Source: Alloacidobacterium sp963823845
GTDB taxonomy: Bacteria > Acidobacteriota > Terriglobia > Terriglobales > Acidobacteriaceae
DNA length: 64,000 bases
Assembly: GCA_963823845.1 (NCBI GenBank)
Contig: CAWGND010000008.1
Location: 434,001 to 498,000 of the forward strand
Direction: 5' to 3'
The stretch's first letter is position 1. The number at the start of each line of letters is the position of its first letter. Under the pieces are notes generated by a model that ran no database searches, was not told the DNA's origin, and was given only the letters and a program-made list of their open reading frames with translations. This document shows positions 1-9,189 of the stretch, piece after piece. A program made the translations under genes and the position numbers.

Positions 1-2130
1 CTGATCCACTACACGACACACACTGTATTGCACAACCTGACCGAGGGGATCGTGCTGGTTGTGATTGTTCTCTTTCTCTTCCTGGGAAACGCGCGCGGCG
101 CTCTGATCGTCGCGCTTACTATTCCCTTTTCGCTGTTGTTCGCTTCCATTTGTCTTGACCTGCGGCACATTCCGGCGAACCTTCTTTCGCTGGGCGCGCT
201 GGACTTTGGCATGGTCGTGGATGGCGCCGTGGTGATGGTCGAGAATATCGTCCGACATCTCAATCGCGAGGGTCATGGTTCAGAGACGCCTATGGAAAGA
301 ATCCGCGAAGCTGCGCATGAAGTACAGCGACCGGTTTTCTTTGCGATCGGCATTATCATCACGGCCTACCTGCCCATTTTTACGCTGCAGGCGGTCGAAG
401 GACGTCTCTTCAAACCGATGGCGTGGACTGTAGCGTTCGCCTTGCTGGGTGCGCTGATCTTCTCGATGTTGCTCGCGCCTGTGCTGTCCAGCTTTCTGTT
501 TCGTCGGGGCGCCAAGGAGTGGCACAACCCACTCATGATTTGGCTGATCGATAACTACAAACCCACAGCCGCAGCGGCGATCCGCCACCGCTATCTGACT
601 GTGGGTGGCGCGGCGCTGGCGCTGGCAGTCTCGGCCTATCTGGCGTTTAGTGGTGTGATCGGATCGGAGTTTCTTCCACACCTGGATGAGGGAGCGATCT
701 GGGTGCGCGGCACACTTGCGCCGAGCACGGGACCTGACGAGAGCGTGGCCATTGCCAATAAGGCGCGAGTCCTGCTGGCCTCGTTTCCTGAGGTGATTGA
801 GACTACGAGCCAGGTCGGTCGAGCGGACGACGGCACCGATACAACTGGATTTTTCAACACTGAGTATTACGTTGGCCTGAAACCAAAAGAGGATTGGCGG
901 CCGGTCTTCCATGAGAACAAGGAGGATCTGATTGCCTCGATGAACGAGCAGTTGGAGAAGATTCCTGGGGTCATCTGGAACTTCTCGCAGCCTATCTCTG
1001 ACAACGTGGAAGAAGCCGTCAGCGGCGTGAAAGGCGAGTTGGCCGTCAAGATCTATGGCGACGATCTCAAGACGCTGGAAGCAAAGGGCAACGAAATCGT
1101 CAGCATCATGAGCAAGGTCCGTGGCGTTGAGGACCTGGGTCTCTTCCGGGTCATCGGCCAGCCGAATCTGACGTTTAGTGTGGACCGGCAGGCTGCAGCG
1201 CGCTTCGGCATCAATGTAGCGGATGTTCAGGACGCGATCCAGACCGCCGTCGGCGGCAATGCTGTAAGCCAGGTGCTTCGGGGAGAGGCTCGGTATGATC
1301 TCGTGCTCCGCTATCAAGAGCCATACCGCGATACTCGCGAGGCGATTGAGAATGTGCGTCTCCTGTCTCCCTCGGGAGAGCGCGTCTCACTGGCGCAACT
1401 GACCAAAGTCGTCACAACCGATGGCGCGGAAGAGATTTACCGCGAGGGAGAACAGCGCTACATCGCAGTGAAGTACAGCGTTCGCGGGCGCGACCTGGGG
1501 AGTACGGTCGACGAGGCCATCGACAAAGTAAACAAGCAGGTGTCGCTGCCTGCTGGATACCACATTGATTGGGCCGGTGAATACGAGAGCCAGAAGCGCT
1601 CGCAGAAGCGCCTTCTTCTTGTGCTCCCGATCACCATTCTGCTGATCTTCGTCATTCTGTACACGATGTTCAAGTCGGGCAAATGGGCCGCGCTGATTAT
1701 GGTGAACGTCGCGATGGCTCCCATTGGGGGATTGCTCGCGCTGCTCATCACGGGCACAAACTTCAGCGTTTCCTCCGGGGTAGGATTCCTGGCCCTGTTT
1801 GGTGTTTCCGTGCAAACGGGAGTCATCATGCTTGAGTACATCAACCAGCTTCGCGTGCAGGGGCACTCGATCGAGGATGCGGCAATTTCCGGCGCCGTTC
1901 TTCGCCTGCGCCCAATCATGATGACGATGCTGGTTGCGACGCTTGGCCTGCTTCCAGCGGCTATGTCTCACGGCATCGGGTCTGACTCACAACGACCATT
2001 CGCCATCGTCATCGTCGGAGGATTGGTGGGCGCGCTCGCCATCAATGTCTTTCTGCTGCCCACGATCTACGTGTGGATCGCTGGGGAGCAAGATGTCCTG
2101 CCAATTCCGGAACCCGAGTTTGAGAACTAG
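1..2130 (+). CDS. CusA/CzcA-type heavy-metal efflux RND permease (5' end outside window)
   Basis: Inner-membrane proton-driven pump of a tripartite metal efflux system (HME-RND family). The reading frame is open from base 1, so the N-terminal third lies outside the window; about 709 codons of a usual ~1030-1050 are present. The visible start is the end of the first periplasmic domain and TM2, with the family motif LHNLTEGIVLVVIVLFLFLG. TM4 carries DFGMVVDGAVVMVEN, including acidic residues linked to proton relay in this family. The second porter domain and TM7-12 follow. Metal specificity cannot be assigned from this part, and the partner CusB/CusC-type genes would lie to the left. The small membrane gene that follows may be co-transcribed. 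Confidence 0.93.
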   Translation: MIHYTTHTVLHNLTEGIVLVVIVLFLFLGNARGALIVALTIPFSLLFASICLDLRHIPANLLSLGALDFGMVVDGAVVMVENIVRHLNREGHGSETPMERIREAAHEVQRPVFFAIGIIITAYLPIFTLQAVEGRLFKPMAWTVAFALLGALIFSMLLAPVLSSFLFRRGAKEWHNPLMIWLIDNYKPTAAAAIRHRYLTVGGAALALAVSAYLAFSGVIGSEFLPHLDEGAIWVRGTLAPSTGPDESVAIANKARVLLASFPEVIETTSQVGRADDGTDTTGFFNTEYYVGLKPKEDWRPVFHENKEDLIASMNEQLEKIPGVIWNFSQPISDNVEEAVSGVKGELAVKIYGDDLKTLEAKGNEIVSIMSKVRGVEDLGLFRVIGQPNLTFSVDRQAAARFGINVADVQDAIQTAVGGNAVSQVLRGEARYDLVLRYQEPYRDTREAIENVRLLSPSGERVSLAQLTKVVTTDGAEEIYREGEQRYIAVKYSVRGRDLGSTVDEAIDKVNKQVSLPAGYHIDWAGEYESQKRSQKRLLLVLPITILLIFVILYTMFKSGKWAALIMVNVAMAPIGGLLALLITGTNFSVSSGVGFLALFGVSVQTGVIMLEYINQLRVQGHSIEDAAISGAVLRLRPIMMTMLVATLGLLPAAMSHGIGSDSQRPFAIVIVGGLVGALAINVFLLPTIYVWIAGEQDVLPIPEPEFEN

Positions 2131-2134
2131 CTCC

Positions 2135-2314
2135 ATGCACAAGACAGTTGCCAGGCACCTCTCTGGACGAAGGACAAGCCGTCGAACAAGCCGAGGCGGG
2201 AGTCAACATAGAAGCCGATTTGTGACCGTGCTTTTCGCCGTTGGTATGACCCTCGTGTTTACGTTCCTGTTGTGGACGTTTGCTATGGTTTTTCTCCAGG
2301 CTTTGGAGCACTAA
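2135..2314 (+). CDS. small single-pass membrane protein
   Basis: A 59-codon frame starts 4 bases after the RND pump stop. Its N-terminal half is basic (many Arg/Ser/His), followed by one hydrophobic segment at about residues 32-55, so it should sit in the inner membrane with the basic part in the cytoplasm. I recognise no family and see no good ribosome binding site; translation may be coupled to the pump gene. Small accessory proteins at the end of efflux operons are known, but a role here is only inferred from position. Confidence 0.4.
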   Translation: MHKTVARHLSGRRTSRRTSRGGSQHRSRFVTVLFAVGMTLVFTFLLWTFAMVFLQALEH

Positions 2315-2326
2315 CCCCCGCGCACC

Positions 2327-2826
2327 CAGTGTGTCGGCGGCGGCCTGAAGTTGCGGGAGCGTGATGCTGACTGGTTGATTGGCTTCGGCGGCTTGTTGCT
2401 GGGCTTGCCGTTCGGCTTCCCGTTCAGCCTTCATGGCTTCGGCTTCGCGCAGCAGGATTTCGCCCAGGCTGGGGCGTCGTTTTTCGGGGATTTCTTTGGG
2501 GTCGGGGGTCTGTTTGGGCGGGGCGATGAGGCTGCCGTCTTCATGCTCGTGGGTCTCGCGGACGATGGCCGCGGCGTCCTGCAAACCCACGTTAGCTGCG
2601 CCTTCGGCTCCGCGAACATGGGGCACCCGTCGGTGGTTTTCTGGGAAGCGACCTGCAGTCCGTAGATGAGGATGCGGGCACGGCGCGAGTCGATGCGATT
2701 GGCGGCGAGGGCGAGGACTACATCGGAGAGGGCGAGTTGGATGGCGTCGGCATCTTCAAGGGCGGTAAGGGCGAGGGCGGTTTCCTGCGGCGGGATGTAG
2801 GGCTCGTAGGGCTGGTCTTTGGGCAT
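2327..2826 (-). pseudogene. frameshifted acidobacterial conserved hypothetical protein
   Basis: Two minus-strand frames together give one protein. The first begins MPKDQPYEPYIPPQETALAL and continues with an ALEDADAIQLALSDVV stretch. The second, from about 2612 downward, gives EGAANVGLQDAAAIVRE and an acidic/basic helical tail. The layout (ALEDADAIQxAL, then an alpha-helical charged C-terminus) resembles a hypothetical family I associate with Acidobacteria whose members start with a Cys-rich segment; that segment is missing here. One frame change near 2612 and the missing N-terminus argue for a decayed copy. Function unknown. Confidence 0.45.
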
Positions 2827-2886
2827 GGGGCGGCGGTTGGTACGCCCTACCTGGGAGCCGGGCCGATCCCGATCGTCTGCCACGAA

Positions 2887-3051
2887 AACGGCGCCATGGC
2901 TCTTAATACAACATGGACGGTACGTCTGACGGTGAAGGTGACGGCGCCCGCAGGGACGGTGATCACCGAAAGCGCGGCCACCATGGCAGACACGCCTGAT
3001 CCCAACCTGGCCAATAACACGGCGACGGTGAGCCTCACGGTGGTGCCGTGA
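2887..3051 (+). pseudogene. C-terminal fragment of a DUF11/CARDB-like repeat surface protein
   Basis: About 54 codons read as the end of an extracellular beta-sandwich repeat: TVRLTVKVTAPAGTVITESA, then DPNLANNTATVSLTVVP and a stop. The DPxxxNNTAxxxxxV pattern is typical of the last strand of DUF11-type repeats in large secreted proteins. Nothing upstream encodes the rest; the frame runs into unrelated sequence before about 2887. It is therefore a stranded 3' fragment. Confidence 0.5.
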
Positions 3052-3098
3052 AGGTACAGGAAAAGTAGTTCTCGCTGGAAGGACGGAGGCATAGCGGA

Positions 3099-3746
3099 GT
3101 GCACGCCACTATGTCTCACGTGCAGCAGGACAAGCCCCGGCTTCGGGGCGAGGCCTGCATGGTGCGGTATATCGACGACTTCGTGTTGTGTTTCCAATAT
3201 CGTGCGGATGCTCTTCGTGCTCAGGAAGCACTTGTGAAGAGGCTGAGACGGTTCAGTCTTACCTTGGAGCTGACGAAGACCAAGCTCGTTGAATTTGGTC
3301 GCTTCGCGTCTCGACACGCGAGCAAGCGTGGTCGTAAACGCCCGGAGACGATCTACTTCCTGGGCTTTACTCTGTACTGCACTCGCAATCAGAAAGGGAA
3401 CTTTCGAATTGCGATGCGTACGGAGAAATCACGCCTGCGGCGTGCGCTCATGCGGCTGCAAGACCAGATGCGGCGAATGCGGCACTTGTCGCAGCAAGAA
3501 CAGGTGAACCATCTCAATCAGATGCTCCGTGGTCACTATGCATACTACGGCGTTGCCGGAAATCTCAGGGCACTGCTGCGGGTTCATCGTGCCGTGGAAC
3601 ATTACTGGCGCAAAATGCTGAGCAGTCGGAGCTGGCATGGCAGGATCCGTTGGGAGCAATTCCAGCGGATTAAGGAACAGTTCCCGCTGCTTCGACCACA
3701 GCTGCATTACTCCTACCGAGAGTTGCAGGCTATCGCCATACTGTGA
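3099..3746 (+). pseudogene. group II intron-encoded reverse transcriptase/maturase, C-terminal fragment
   Basis: The frame begins in the catalytic palm of a group II intron reverse transcriptase (RT block 5, motif MVRYIDDFVLCFQ with the catalytic Asp pair) and runs through LGFTLYCTRNQKGNF and the thumb/maturase domain X to a natural stop. RT blocks 0-4, about 200 residues, are missing, so the protein cannot work as it stands. The intron RNA 3' end (domain V and probable domain VI) lies directly downstream, confirming that this is the 3' remnant of a real intron. The subtype differs from the RT fragment at 61.6 kb. Confidence 0.85.
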
Positions 3747-3759
3747 ATCAACATCTGAC

Positions 3760-3865
3760 GAGCTCAGTGCGGGAAATCTGCACGCTGGGTTCTGTGGGAG
3801 CCGGAGACGGGTGACTGCCTCCGGCCACCCGGTGGGCGATCCGTGAGGATCGTCCCTACCGCGAC
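3760..3865 (+). ncRNA. group II intron RNA 3' end: domain V (3760-3792) and probable domain VI
   Basis: Bases 3760-3792 fold into a domain V hairpin: GAGCTCAG pairs with CTGGGTTC over 8 bp including G-U pairs, a two-base CG bulge follows, then an upper stem with a GAAA loop. This matches the length (about 34 nt) and layout of group II domain V. A GC-rich hairpin near 3795-3825 and a second one at about 3829-3860 follow; the last is a candidate domain VI. The sequence CTACCGCGAC ends at 3865 and resembles bacterial group II 3' ends, so the splice junction is probably there. Confidence 0.7.
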
Positions 3866-3932
3866 AGTAATGCAGTCGTCCGTATAACGGACTCATCGAA
3901 CATGTGCTGTTCTCGATGCTGGATTCAAACTG

Positions 3933-3973
3933 ACCCACTCAAGCCAAAACCAGGCTTGAATGGGCCACCCGTC
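3933..3973. repeat. palindromic dispersed repeat, copy 1
   Basis: CCCACTCAAGCC, a short A/C spacer, then GGCTTGAATGGG followed by CCACCCGTC. The two 12-base arms are nearly perfect inverted repeats. First of at least eleven similar units between 3.9 and 32.2 kb. Confidence 0.8.
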
Positions 3974-4026
3974 TTTGCGCGTGCCAGCGCATTGTCGATT
4001 CCGTCCGTGACAAGCTAGAACCGTCT

Positions 4027-4428
4027 TCAGGGTGCAACGACCTGTCTGCGTCGCTGCTCACTTGCCTTCATGATTTCGCTCATGTCCCCTGCCGGCCGAA
4101 TCTCCCAAATGGTGCCAAACGTCAGCGCCGGATGCTGGCCGATGAGCTGTACAGCATGATTCATGTCCCGCGCCTCAAGGACGAGAATGCCGCCGATTTG
4201 TTCTTTGGTTTCGGCATAGGGGCCGTCGGTCGTTGCCACCTTGCCGTTCTTCAAGGACAGAGTCAGGGCGGTTTCCGGCCCCTGAAGCGCCTCTCCACCG
4301 GCCCAGTGCCCGCTGGCGCGAAGATGGTCGTCATATTCAAAGCATTTGTCGAACATGGCGTTTTGTTCGGCCTCAGTCATGCCATCGAATTTGCCTTTGT
4401 CGTAGTAGCCAAAACAGAGGTATTTCAC
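4027..4428 (-). CDS. YCII/DGPF-domain protein
   Basis: A 133-residue protein of the YCII-related (DGPF) family, COG3795. It keeps the signature ATTDGPYAETKEQIGG around residues 65-80. I chose the GTG start giving VKYLCFGYYDKGKF because it matches the family N-terminus and has a GAGGAGAA ribosome binding site just upstream; longer starts add a charged non-homologous leader. The fold is a small ferredoxin-like dimer with no firmly established reaction. Genes of this kind accompany ECF42 sigma factors, and the order here (sigma factor, DGPF, DGPF, all on the minus strand) fits. Probably transcribed from the promoter at 5033-5060. Confidence 0.88.
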   Translation of the reverse strand: MKYLCFGYYDKGKFDGMTEAEQNAMFDKCFEYDDHLRASGHWAGGEALQGPETALTLSLKNGKVATTDGPYAETKEQIGGILVLEARDMNHAVQLIGQHPALTFGTIWEIRPAGDMSEIMKASEQRRRQVVAP

Positions 4429-4575
4429 CGTTCTTCTCCTCTTCCTTCCGTGTGGGAGCCAGCGGCGTAGCTTCGCGCTGGCTCGTTGCGGGGCCCCCGC
4501 GGACGGATCTTCGTCCGTAGGGTGCTTCATCCCATAGTCAAGACGGTGCATCTTCCAAAGTCACGGCGGGTGAGA

Positions 4576-4944
4576 CTATTCCGCTGCTTTCTCCGGAGCC
4601 GGGTAGAAAAGAAGCTCGCGCACCTCGCCGGCCACATCGCAAGCGATGGCACCCTTCTTCGCCCATGCCAGCGCCTCGTCGATATCAGCGCATTCCAGTA
4701 TCCAAAATCCGCCCATGTGCTCCTTGGTCTCGATGTACGGCCCGTCGGTGACGAGCACTTTGCCGTCGGGCTGGGCCCGCAGCGTCTTCGCATTGCCAGC
4801 TGGGGAAATGCCGCAGGCGAACTTCCTCACGCCGGCAGCAATCATTTCGCGGTTGAGCGCGTGGATCTCTTCGATCATCGCTTCGGTTATGGTGGACGGG
4901 TCGAAGTCGTCGGGGAGGTAGTTAGCGACGAGATACTGTGGCAT
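4576..4944 (-). CDS. YCII/DGPF-domain protein (second copy)
   Basis: A 122-residue member of the same YCII/DGPF family, with VLVTDGPYIETKEHMGGFW in the middle and an acidic C-terminus. The ATG start has an AAGGAG sequence 9-10 bases upstream. It is the first gene behind the ECF42-type promoter at 5033-5060 and is followed at 4428 by a diverged paralog, so the two probably form one transcript. The DGPF signature and pairing with the adjacent sigma factor are established for the family; the biochemical job is not known. Confidence 0.9.
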   Translation of the reverse strand: MPQYLVANYLPDDFDPSTITEAMIEEIHALNREMIAAGVRKFACGISPAGNAKTLRAQPDGKVLVTDGPYIETKEHMGGFWILECADIDEALAWAKKGAIACDVAGEVRELLFYPAPEKAAE

Positions 4945-5032
4945 GACTTTTTCTCCTTGGTTTCTGTGGGTTGTTCCCGATGACTCGTTTCCTGTTCATT
5001 CAGGAGCCGTAACTCATCGTTCTTTTGTCCTA

Positions 5033-5060
5033 TAGTCGCTGGGGAGACGGAAAATCGACA
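5033..5060 (-). promoter_or_regulatory. candidate ECF42-dependent promoter for the DGPF genes
   Basis: Read on the minus strand: TGTCGA (5060-5055), a 16-base spacer, then CGACTATAGGA starting at 5038. As I recall, ECF42 promoters have TGTCGA in the -35 region and a CGA/C-type -10. The same two boxes with the same 16-base spacing recur at 12232-12259. It sits between the sigma gene stop and the first DGPF gene, at a fitting distance for a short leader. Confidence 0.7.
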
Positions 5061-5075
5061 GCTACTCAGAATTTT

Positions 5076-6368
5076 TTATTTTAGCTGCCGAATCCGCTCC
5101 TGCAGGAACTGCCGCTCCGGTTCCTGTTGGGTCAGCGCCAGAGCTTTCTCATAAGAGGACCGGGCCTCAGCGGTCCTGCCCAGCCTGCGGTACATATCGG
5201 CACGGGCGGAATGCGCCAGGTAGTAATTTGCCAATTCGCCATGTTCCAGCACCGCGTCGATATGATTCAGACCGGCCTCTGGGCCATCGCGCATGGCAAT
5301 GGCCACGGCACGATTCAGCTGTACCACTGGCGAAGGGTGAATTCGTACCAATTGGTTGTAAAGCGCAACAATCTGCCGCCAGTCGGTCGCAGCGGTTGAT
5401 TCCGCCTCCGCATGAACGGCCGCGATCGCAGCTTGCAGTGTGTAAGCACCGAAGCGGCGGGAGTTCAGGGCTTTCTCCACCAATGCCACTCCCTCCGCGA
5501 TCTGCTCCCGATTCCAGAGCGAGCGGTCTTGATTTTCCAGCAAAATCAGCTCTCCGGTCGGAGAGGTTCTCGCGGCGCGACGGGATTCCTGGAGCAACAT
5601 CAGGGCAAGCAGCCCCATGATTTCCGGCTTTGGGACTTCCGGCTCAGGCAGGAGTTCGATCAGCAGCCGGCCCAGACGAATCGCTTCGCCAGTCAACTCG
5701 GCCCGCGTCACCTCCGCTCCCGCCGCAGCAGAGTAGCCTTCGTTGAAGACCAGATACACGACCTGAAGTACGGCTCCTAACCTTGCCGGTAATTCCTGCG
5801 ATGCGGGCACCTGGTAAGGAATAGCCTTATCGCGGATGACGGCCTTGGCGCGCACGATGCGTTGGGCGAGCGTTGCCGGCGTCACGAGAAATGCCCTGGC
5901 AATCTCCTCGCTTGTCAGGCCGCAAACTTCACGCAGTGTGAGCGCTATCTGTCCTTCCGGCGACAGAGCGGGATGGCAGCAGGTGAAAATTAGACGGAGG
6001 CGATCGTCCTCAATCTCTCCATCCCAGCCCTCTTCATCTCCAATCTCTCCCTTCCCGCCGGGAGCGTCGTTGACGCGCGATTCCATATGGGCAACAAGAT
6101 CTCTCTGTGCTCCATCGATGCGCGCGCGTCGGCGTATAGCGTCTATGGCCTTGAAGCGTGCCGTTGAAATAAGCCACGGGCGTGGCTTGTCCGGAATGCC
6201 AGCCAGCGTCCAGGTCTCCAGAGCGGCAGCGAACGCTTCGTGCATCGACTCTTCAGCCAGGTCCAGGTCTCCGAGGAGGCGCACGAGCGTCGCCAGAACC
6301 CGGCCCGACTCCGACCGGTAGAGAGTCTCAATGGTCCTGCTGAGTTGTTCGGGCACAGGCGGCGGCAT
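5076..6368 (-). CDS. ECF42-type RNA polymerase sigma factor with C-terminal TPR-like extension
   Basis: A 430-residue ECF sigma factor of COG4941. Region 2 is at about residues 10-75 (LLGDLDLAEESMHEAFAAAL, then KPRPWLISTARFKAIDAIRR) and region 4 at about 125-180 (LTLREVCGLTSEEIARAFLV as helix-turn-helix). The remaining ~240 residues form the long helical TPR-like tail typical of ECF42, ending RTAEARSSYEKALALTQQ. In this group there is usually no anti-sigma factor and the tail is needed for activity; DGPF-domain genes are the conserved neighbours and targets, as seen directly downstream. No matching promoter is visible upstream of this gene itself, so autoregulation is not supported by the sequence. 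Confidence 0.92.
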   Translation of the reverse strand: MPPPVPEQLSRTIETLYRSESGRVLATLVRLLGDLDLAEESMHEAFAAALETWTLAGIPDKPRPWLISTARFKAIDAIRRRARIDGAQRDLVAHMESRVNDAPGGKGEIGDEEGWDGEIEDDRLRLIFTCCHPALSPEGQIALTLREVCGLTSEEIARAFLVTPATLAQRIVRAKAVIRDKAIPYQVPASQELPARLGAVLQVVYLVFNEGYSAAAGAEVTRAELTGEAIRLGRLLIELLPEPEVPKPEIMGLLALMLLQESRRAARTSPTGELILLENQDRSLWNREQIAEGVALVEKALNSRRFGAYTLQAAIAAVHAEAESTAATDWRQIVALYNQLVRIHPSPVVQLNRAVAIAMRDGPEAGLNHIDAVLEHGELANYYLAHSARADMYRRLGRTAEARSSYEKALALTQQEPERQFLQERIRQLK

Positions 6369-6624
6369 CTACGCCAAACTAGCAAACGGAGTGGCTCAAT
6401 ACAACTGCGCTCAGGTGTCCCCCACCCACAGTTCATCGGCGTTACGATCTCTTGCACGTCGTCAATAAGCGCATTATCGTCAAGGCACTCATCGAAGCCG
6501 GACGACTCAAAACTTCGAGTTCTGGGCGTGTCACCGCCTATGCGAAAGTAACGTCCGGTTGAGCGACCATAGGGCAATTTGACAAGGAGTACAATTCCTC
6601 GCATTCCTTTGGCGAGGAGTTTGT

Positions 6625-7119
6625 GTGAATCGGATAGCAATCCTCATCCTTTTGCTGGCCGGAGTAGCCGCAGCTGCGCAGTCGAAGTCTGACGAGAACG
6701 CCATTCGCGCGATCCTCAACGACGAGAGCACCACCTGGAACCAGGGCGACTCTGACGGATACGCGAAGCACTTCGCTGCTGATGGCACCTTTACAAATGT
6801 TCTCGGGATGTTCTTCACCGGGCAGCAGGCCTATCGTGACCGCCACGAGAACATTTTCAAGGGACCGTTCCGCGGCACGATGCTGCAGCTCCAAGTTGTG
6901 TCATTGCGATTCCTCACACCTGACGTTGCCGTCTGCGAGACCCTGACGTGGGTTTCCGGGTTCAAAAGCGGCGCGCCTCCCGGTCTTCACCTCGACACGA
7001 AAGGTCGACTCCGCACACGTTTATTACAGGTGATGGCAAAACGCAATGGCGAATGGCAAATCGTCGTCTACCACAACGTCGACATCAAGCCCGACGTTGA
7101 AGCGCCTGAACCCACGTAG
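6625..7119 (+). CDS. secreted SnoaL-like/DUF4440-type protein
   Basis: A 164-residue protein with a GTG start preceded by GGCGAGGAG. Residues 1-19 form a signal peptide ending in AAAAQ. The rest matches the SnoaL-like/SgcJ-EcaC cone fold: helix DENAIRAILNDESTTWNQGD, then SDGYAKHFAADGTFTNVLG and the C-terminal strands WQIVVYHNVDIKP. Members are small-molecule binding or isomerase-like proteins of varied or unknown role. Export to the periplasm is inferred from the signal peptide. It stands alone; no functional partner is obvious in the neighbourhood. Confidence 0.82.
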   Translation: MNRIAILILLLAGVAAAAQSKSDENAIRAILNDESTTWNQGDSDGYAKHFAADGTFTNVLGMFFTGQQAYRDRHENIFKGPFRGTMLQLQVVSLRFLTPDVAVCETLTWVSGFKSGAPPGLHLDTKGRLRTRLLQVMAKRNGEWQIVVYHNVDIKPDVEAPEPT

Positions 7120-7434
7120 ACCAATAGAAAGCTATGGGGGCCCTCACCGACTCCGCTGCGTTGCGCTCAGCATGACAGCGACACGTTTGACGCGGGAGGA
7201 TGACCGGCCACCCGAAAGTAATTTCCGGTTTGGCGACAACACGACCGAAACTCGGTAATGAACGTTTTTCCGGGTCGCGAATGACAGTGACAATTTAGCA
7301 GTTCGAAGAGTAAGTTCACTGGAATATGCGACCTCAAAATCTCCATTATCGAAACCGAATCCCTTGACGGAGTCTTTTGCTTTTCTTGGACCCATTCAAT
7401 ACATTAGCAACGGGTTCTTTCTCAGGGTGGCGAA
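7120..7434. other. intergenic stretch without recognised gene
   Basis: About 315 bases between the SnoaL-like gene and the VWFA gene. I see no gene here. The sequence GACCGGCCACCCGAAAGTAA near 7202 resembles short elements at about 9010 and 10541 (GTTGACCGGCAC/TTGCGGAAGTAA) and may be a diverged member of a small repeat family. The right end should hold the promoter of the VWFA gene. Confidence 0.4.
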
Positions 7435-8994
7435 ATGCGCGTGACTCTGTTCTCGCTCTTCATGATTATTGGAGCACTGACCTGGCCGTATTACAGTGGT
7501 CAGACTCAGGAGTCGACGCCGTCAAACAATGAGCCCGCACCCCGCATCCAGACCACCACCCGAGAAGTCGTTCTGGACGTCATCGTTACGAAGAAAGACA
7601 ACCATCCCGTTGATGGATTAACAAAGAATGACTTCGTCATTGAGGAAGACAAAGTTCCGCAATCGATTCGATCCTTTGAACGCACAACCGTCAACTCAAC
7701 CGAGCCACAGCAAGCTCGGGAAACTATCCTGCTTATCGACCAACTGAATACGCGCTATTCCGATTTTTCATACGCTCGCAGCTCCCTGAAGAAGCTTTTT
7801 GCAAGAAATGGCGGCATGCTGAGCCAGCCCACTACACTGATGTACCTCAGGGATACAGGGCTTAGGGTTCTTGCCGGGCCCTCCCAAAGCGGAGCATTGC
7901 TTGAATCGGCCCTGGAGCAATTGCCGGCTATGATCGTCAGGCAATCGGAGCAGGACAATACCGATGCAATGACAGATCGAATCAAGTTTTCGCTGGAAGC
8001 CATCAGTCAAATTGCGGCGGCGAGAGCTGGATCCGGCACGCGGAAGAATATCGTCTGGATTAGCTCCGGTTTCCCCACGCTTTCATCTAGCCAAATTGAT
8101 CCGGAAACTGCAGACAAGCTCTATGACATCATTCGCTCGATTTCCGACCAGTTGCTAAAGGCTCGCATCGCAGTCTACACCGTGGATCCGCGCGGTGTTA
8201 TTGGTGCGGACTTTGTTCCACAGGAGAAGGACTTTACAAGGTATGAAGCGTCACTGCGCAGCATCAAAGAGGCTGGCGGTTTTGAGGATTTTACACTCCA
8301 GGGCCTCGCTGTTCAGACTGGCGGACGTGTATTTTTCGGTCGGAACGATGTCGACGAGGAAATAGCCGACGGCATAAACGCCGGCGACATCTGCTACACG
8401 ATTTCCTATTCACCGTCGAATCGTAATTTCGACGGCCGATTCCGTAAAATCAAGGTTGTACTTCCGGGGCATTCCGAACTGCGAGTTCGAACGCGCGATG
8501 GATATTACGGATTGCCCGATTCGTTTCCAGCTAATGGCAAAATCGCAGACGATCAAATCAGCGAAGCGCTGCACAGTCCTCTCTTCTACAACGGCGTTCC
8601 GTTCTTCAACACGATCGTGACTGTTGTCCGAGATCCTCCTCGCGCCCGAGTGAGCTTTTCCGTTGACGGAGACGCCTTCACCTGGACGCCGACCTCCAAG
8701 GGCCGGATGGAGGCGAAAATGGATGTCGCCGCCGCCGACTTTTCCGGCAAAGACCAGCTTCTACACTCGGTCAGCCGCTCTTACACAGCTTTCCTCCGGC
8801 AAGAACAATTGCAATCCAGGGACACTAAGAGAATCACCGTTCACATCGAAACTCCTGTTTCACTCAGCGCTGTTCGATTGCGCCTCGTCGTCCGAGATCA
8901 GGCTACTGGACATATCGGAACGGCCAATATCGCGCAACTGCCCCCAGCGCAGCAACGGGCGCCCTCGGACTACCTACATCACCGAGATCAATAA
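7435..8994 (+). CDS. VWFA-related Acidobacterial domain protein
   Basis: A 519-residue exported protein of the family annotated as VWFA-related Acidobacterial domain (TIGR03436). A signal peptide covers about residues 1-24. The N-terminal beta domain reads TREVVLDVIVTKKDNHPVDG with LTKNDFVIEEDKVPQ, typical of the family. A von Willebrand type A-like domain follows, with a degenerate metal-binding start (ETILLIDQLNTRYSD), then NIVWISSGFP and the strand IAVYTVDPRGV. The family is very common in Acidobacteria and its function is not known; surface or periplasmic protein binding is a guess. The ribosome binding site TCAGGGTGG is weak. Confidence 0.9.
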   Translation: MRVTLFSLFMIIGALTWPYYSGQTQESTPSNNEPAPRIQTTTREVVLDVIVTKKDNHPVDGLTKNDFVIEEDKVPQSIRSFERTTVNSTEPQQARETILLIDQLNTRYSDFSYARSSLKKLFARNGGMLSQPTTLMYLRDTGLRVLAGPSQSGALLESALEQLPAMIVRQSEQDNTDAMTDRIKFSLEAISQIAAARAGSGTRKNIVWISSGFPTLSSSQIDPETADKLYDIIRSISDQLLKARIAVYTVDPRGVIGADFVPQEKDFTRYEASLRSIKEAGGFEDFTLQGLAVQTGGRVFFGRNDVDEEIADGINAGDICYTISYSPSNRNFDGRFRKIKVVLPGHSELRVRTRDGYYGLPDSFPANGKIADDQISEALHSPLFYNGVPFFNTIVTVVRDPPRARVSFSVDGDAFTWTPTSKGRMEAKMDVAAADFSGKDQLLHSVSRSYTAFLRQEQLQSRDTKRITVHIETPVSLSAVRLRLVVRDQATGHIGTANIAQLPPAQQRAPSDYLHHRDQ

Positions 8995-9092
8995 AACGGC
9001 GCATGTCTTAGTGGTTGACCGGCACTGCGGAAGTAATCCAATTGCTCTTTGTCCTTTCTGTAGAGACTCCTCGAAGTGATTGTTCATGAAGA

Positions 9093-9132
9093 CGGTGGCC
9101 GGCTCAAAGAGGGCTTGAATGGGCCGCCCGTC
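9093..9132. repeat. palindromic dispersed repeat, copy 2 (degenerate)
   Basis: GGTGGCC, a diverged left arm, then GGGCTTGAATGGGCCGCCCGTC. Only the right arm matches the other copies well. A separate short repeated word, GGTTGACCGGCACTGCGG, lies just upstream near 9012 and recurs near 10541. Confidence 0.6.
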
Positions 9133-9189
9133 TAAAGGGGCGAGGTGTATCTTGTGCTCGCACTCGTCGCGAGAGTTTTCCTGTTTTCG

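Noticed and set aside
280..1971. Long minus-strand open frames opposite the RND pump
   Set aside because: They are antisense shadows of a clearly conserved CusA/CzcA coding frame and have no family resemblance or ribosome binding sites.
4528..4560. A third ECF42-like promoter before the YCII gene at 4027
   Set aside because: A GACTATGGGATGAAG box resembles the -10 region, but no TGTCGA lies 16 bases upstream. It may be a decayed site; not enough to call.
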